From assembly GCA_905236265.1 (NCBI GenBank), contig CAJOOV010000001.1, positions 1 through 8,643 on the forward strand: DNA of 8,643 nucleotides, given 5' to 3'. Positions within the stretch are counted from its first letter, which is position 1. Every line of letters begins with the position of its first letter. The notes beneath the pieces are model-generated. The model worked only from the letters and a program-made list of their open reading frames with translations, had not been told where the DNA came from and ran no database searches. This DNA is from an uncultured Oscillospiraceae bacterium. GTDB lineage: Bacteria; Bacillota; Clostridia; Oscillospirales; Oscillospiraceae. Below, piece after piece: positions 6,456-8,643 of the stretch. The translations under genes were made by a program, and so were the position numbers.

Positions 6456-7268
6456 TTGAAATACTATCGGATAGGTGAGTTTGCACGGCTCAACAGAATC
6501 TCCGTAGAGCTGCTGAAATACTATGACCGGCAGGGATTGCTCCGCCCTGCCTACCGGGACGAGTCAGGAATCAGGTATTATGCGGATTTTCAGGTGGTTC
6601 ATTTGGCGGAGTATTATCAGATCAATCAGCTTGGCATCTCCCTTCAGGATGCCAGAGCGCTGCGGGAGTCAGGCAGCCTACAGGATTGGCAGAGCCGGTT
6701 AGCCCGTGCCCAAACGGAAATAGAGCGGGAGATTCGCGAAAAGCAGGCAGTCCTTCGTTACCTGTCCGATTTGCGGGAGAGGCTGGAGAGCATACAGGAA
6801 AACAAAAGCTGGTATCTGGAATGGTGGGACGGCGGATTCTTTGTCACAAAGGAGCAGGCCGTGGTCTCTCAAAACAATCTGGCCAGAAATATCAACGAGA
6901 TATGGCAGCGGGTGATACTGCAGGGGGATTTCGGAAAAGCGCCGGAACATAGGCAGTTCCGGCGGGAGTGGGGCACGCTGCTGCCCCTGCAGACGGAGCA
7001 TACGGTTGACGCTGCAGAGCGCATTCCCGGAGGCATCTGCTTTGTGTTCAGCCACAGTATTCCGGCGGAATACGAGAGGAGTAACGAGACGACCCTGCTC
7101 AGCGGAAAGGTGTGGAGCTTTGAACGCCCGTTACAGCTCCTGTCAGACAACGGGCACAGACTGCGGGGGGATCTGTATCAGCGCCGACTCTGCGTCACCC
7201 ATGAGGCGGACGGGGATCAGGTACAGGTTCTGACCAGAATCCCGCTGGTAATGGAGCCGGCAGAATAG
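6456..7268 (+). CDS. MerR-family transcriptional regulator with C-terminal effector domain
   Basis: This 270-residue protein starts at TTG 6456, 8 nt after AGGTG (6443-6447). No ATG lies in frame upstream, and the N-terminus YYRIGEFARLNRIS is exactly where MerR proteins begin. Residues 1-68 are the winged HTH (IGEFARL, LLKYYDRQGLLRP, GIRYY). Residues 75-115 are charged and helical, the usual antiparallel coiled-coil dimer helix. Residues 118-265 appear to be a ligand-binding domain of BmrR/GyrI-like type: IPGGICFVFSHSIPAEY, and the ending VQVLTRIPLVM fits its final strand, although identity is low. Such proteins bind hydrophobic or cationic small molecules and untwist a long-spacer promoter. 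The divergent carboxylesterase promoter with its dyad at 6249-6265 is the probable target. The gene has a strong promoter and a cre-like site in its leader. It ends 23 bp from the convergent GDSL-type hydrolase. Confidence 0.92.
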   Translation: MKYYRIGEFARLNRISVELLKYYDRQGLLRPAYRDESGIRYYADFQVVHLAEYYQINQLGISLQDARALRESGSLQDWQSRLARAQTEIEREIREKQAVLRYLSDLRERLESIQENKSWYLEWWDGGFFVTKEQAVVSQNNLARNINEIWQRVILQGDFGKAPEHRQFRREWGTLLPLQTEHTVDAAERIPGGICFVFSHSIPAEYERSNETTLLSGKVWSFERPLQLLSDNGHRLRGDLYQRRLCVTHEADGDQVQVLTRIPLVMEPAE

Positions 7269-7291
7269 CGGAAGCAACGCTGGCTTGTGGC

Positions 7292-8047
7292 TCAGATGCT
7301 GCGAAGGAACGCCTCAATGATGTAAGACTCGTAGAGGTGGGCGGCATCATTGGGATGGGTATTGGGGTGGCCGGTGAGCGTGCCGTCATAATCCACAGCC
7401 CAGCGGCGCTTCAGCTCCTCCTTCACAAAGTCTGCCACATCGGGATTCACCGAGCGGATCATGGCAGGCGTGCGGCCGTCTCCGTTTAAATCCAGATAGG
7501 CAAGACCGTATTTTTTTGCCGCAGAGATGGTCATGCGCCGATATGCCTCTGTCTCTACGCCGTTGGAGACAATGATGCCGATATGCGCCTTGGGGCGGTT
7601 CTGAATCAGCCACCAGAGCACCACGTTCCATGCCCCGCCAAAGCTGTGGATGGTGGTATCCTCCAGAGAGCCGAAGGGGATCCTTCCGGTGATGTCCTCT
7701 CCGTCGCCGGATTGGGCGTGGGGGGCGTGATGGCTGTCGTTGATGCCCAGATAGATGGTGATGTAGTCTGCGTCCTCGGGAATGTTCTGGTAATTCCACG
7801 GCTGTCCCGGCGCAGTGAGGGAGTTGCGGAAGGAGCCGGGTTCAGGAGGATAGGCCAGTGTGCGCCCGCCTTCAAAGAAGGGGACAATCTCCATATTGTT
7901 TCGGTTGGCGATCAGGTATGGGTAAACACTTCGATGCCCCTGATAAGCGCCGCAGGGGATGGGGGCATTTTGCTCCAGACCGTTTGTAAAGCTGTCCCCG
8001 CAGACGACCCATTTTTTTCCATATAAAACATTGCCAGTGATTGACAT
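7292..8047 (-). CDS. SGNH/GDSL-type hydrolase (esterase or lipase family)
   Basis: This is a 251-residue hydrolase of the SGNH fold, which cleaves acyl or acetyl esters. The start is ATG 8047-8045, 8 nt after GGAGGT (8056-8061). Block I is VVCGDSFTNG with nucleophile Ser19, block II is likely Gly60-Gly61 (EGGRTL), and block III is YLGIND with Asn103. Block V is the NTHPNDAAH region with His231. The Asp normally three residues before that His is absent: position 228 is Pro, so the triad acid is unclear, or His227/Asp234 nearby plays a role. There is no signal peptide, so the enzyme is probably cytosolic, unlike the carboxylesterase. GAWNVVLWWLI and the ending YESYIIEAFLRSI resemble an uncharacterised Clostridial SGNH subfamily as I remember it. 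The gene has its own extended -10 promoter and converges on the MerR gene. Natural substrate unknown. Confidence 0.9.
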   Translation of the reverse strand: MSITGNVLYGKKWVVCGDSFTNGLEQNAPIPCGAYQGHRSVYPYLIANRNNMEIVPFFEGGRTLAYPPEPGSFRNSLTAPGQPWNYQNIPEDADYITIYLGINDSHHAPHAQSGDGEDITGRIPFGSLEDTTIHSFGGAWNVVLWWLIQNRPKAHIGIIVSNGVETEAYRRMTISAAKKYGLAYLDLNGDGRTPAMIRSVNPDVADFVKEELKRRWAVDYDGTLTGHPNTHPNDAAHLYESYIIEAFLRSI

Positions 8048-8120
8048 ATCTGATTACCTCCATAGGAAAGGTTTGGATTAGCGCAGCAGCCCATCCACAC
8101 AATGGCTGTTTGCCTGCCCC

Positions 8121-8149
8121 AGTATACCACGTCCCCTGAGCGGTTTCCA
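8121..8149 (-). promoter_or_regulatory. Promoter of the SGNH hydrolase
   Basis: Read on the minus strand, TGG-TATACT (8129-8121) is an extended -10. TGGAAA (8149-8144) lies 17 bp upstream as a weak -35 with 4 of 6 matches. Transcription would start near 8114, leaving a leader of about 65 nt. Confidence 0.6.
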
Positions 8150-8199
8150 GCGCAGAGGGAACAATCTCACTGATTTCCGACAGATTCCCCCTGCGGGAC

Positions 8200-8228
8200 T
8201 TGATTCTGATTCACGGATAAAGTACAAT
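8200..8228 (+). promoter_or_regulatory. Candidate orphan promoter on the plus strand
   Basis: TTGATT (8200-8205) and TACAAT (8223-8228) are 17 bp apart, with 4 and 5 of 6 consensus matches. No gene follows on this strand inside the window; the next structure is the hairpin at 8337-8377. It could be a chance match in AT-rich sequence or the start of a small RNA. Confidence 0.3.
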
Positions 8229-8336
8229 TAAAACTACAGATAACAGAAAGGAAAACGCAGTCATTTTCATACCCTTCCATTTTACAGTTACGGTCTGCGG
8301 CAGCTTTGGCAGTCGGTAAGGCGGTTGATTGTACAG

Positions 8337-8377
8337 ACAGAACCCCCGAAGGCGTTCGTGCCTTCGGGGGGTCTGTT
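8337..8377. terminator. Long hairpin, probable terminator of the 8416-8628 gene
   Basis: An 11-bp perfect stem (8343-8353 with 8360-8370) is capped by the 6-nt loop GTTCGT and continues past one A-G mismatch into five more pairs (8337-8341 with 8372-8376). It lies 39 nt downstream of the stop codon of the minus-strand small gene. No T-run follows on either strand, so termination efficiency is uncertain. An alternative is the 3' end of a plus-strand small RNA. Confidence 0.55.
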
Positions 8378-8415
8378 AGTGCTGCTGGGACATAGCGAGA
8401 GAATCACTTTCGTTT

Positions 8416-8628
8416 TCAAATGCCAATACTGTCCCAGTCGATTTCAGATTCGTCTACAAATCCGCTCTCCTCAGCAAGTGCAATCTGCCGGGCTTCCTCG
8501 CTGGTCACCTTTGTGAAGTCCGGGTCCCACGCCCGAACAAGACGCTTAATAAACTCAAAGGCAAAGTGCTGCTCCGATTCCGGCAACATTTCCATCATGC
8601 GGGCAGCGTCAAGTGCAAGATCGGACAT
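8416..8628 (-). CDS. Small acidic protein, possibly antitoxin-like
   Basis: The gene encodes 70 residues from ATG 8628-8626, 6 nt after AGGGAGGT (8635-8642), a strong ribosome site that supports it as real. The N-terminal half is a predicted helix with the pattern LPESEQHFAFEFIKRLVRAWDPDF. The C-terminal half is acidic and ends DESEIDWDSIGI. From memory, small proteins with this AWDPDFTK and DIDWD pattern are common in Clostridia and often stand beside toxin genes, which suggests an antitoxin. I cannot confirm that by eye. No toxin frame follows on the minus strand before the hairpin at 8337-8377, so a partner, if any, would lie beyond the right edge, or this is an orphan. No DNA-binding motif is evident. 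Confidence 0.8.
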   Translation of the reverse strand: MSDLALDAARMMEMLPESEQHFAFEFIKRLVRAWDPDFTKVTSEEARQIALAEESGFVDESEIDWDSIGI

Positions 8629-8643
8629 AGTAATACCTCCCTA

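Larger units (their letters stand above)
8150..8415. other. Gene-free stretch between hydrolase promoter and small acidic protein
   Basis: No coding frame with a plausible start and ribosome site is visible on either strand. The stretch holds a candidate plus-strand promoter (8200-8228) and a long hairpin (8337-8377). The part from about 8240 to 8330 shows no other clear signal. Confidence 0.6.

Noticed and set aside
7583..8026. A 147-codon plus-strand frame opposite the SGNH hydrolase
   Set aside because: It lies fully within a gene with GDS, GIND and HPND motifs and has no ribosome site or domain of its own.

Overview
The window looks like chromosomal DNA of a moderately GC-rich member of the Clostridia, probably an Oscillospiraceae-type gut Firmicute. 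I infer this from the strong AGGAGG-type ribosome binding sites, TATAAT-type promoters, GTG and TTG starts beside ATG, a lipoprotein with an acidic low-complexity linker, and a small acidic protein of a type I associate with Clostridia. The exact genus cannot be settled by eye. I see no rRNA, tRNA, CRISPR array or insertion sequence.

Layout. (1) 1-908, minus strand: the N-terminal 302 codons of a secreted protein with tandem repeats of about 100 residues; it runs off the left edge. (2) 909-1132: divergent control region with a 15-bp dyad. (3) 1133-2851, plus: a 572-residue regulator with two N-terminal helix-turn-helix domains and a long C-terminal part I cannot assign. (4) 2960-4324, plus: a class 3 aldehyde dehydrogenase behind its own extended -10 promoter. 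It ends at a 14-bp perfect hairpin (4346-4376) shared with the convergent esterase gene. (5) 4407-6188, minus: a lipid-anchored type B carboxylesterase. (6) 6189-6455: divergent control region with a promoter for each flanking gene, two 17-bp dyads and a sequence close to the CcpA cre consensus. (7) 6456-7268, plus: a MerR-family regulator with a probable effector-binding domain. (8) 7292-8047, minus: an SGNH/GDSL-type hydrolase converging on the MerR gene with a 23-bp gap. (9) 8048-8415: about 370 bases without a gene, holding the hydrolase promoter, a plausible plus-strand promoter and a long hairpin. (10) 8416-8628, minus: a 70-residue acidic protein, possibly an antitoxin-like orphan.

The most coherent unit is 4407-8047, where two hydrolases flank a MerR regulator. 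A near-perfect dyad lies in the esterase promoter, in the place a MerR protein would bind. A working model is that MerR senses a small molecule and switches on the surface esterase, while a CcpA-like protein limits MerR expression when a preferred sugar is present. This model is inference. The aldehyde dehydrogenase and the double-HTH regulator may form a second unit, with the regulator also facing the secreted repeat protein. I found no clear case for a wholly new system; the regulatory architecture and several altered family motifs are the parts most worth checking.
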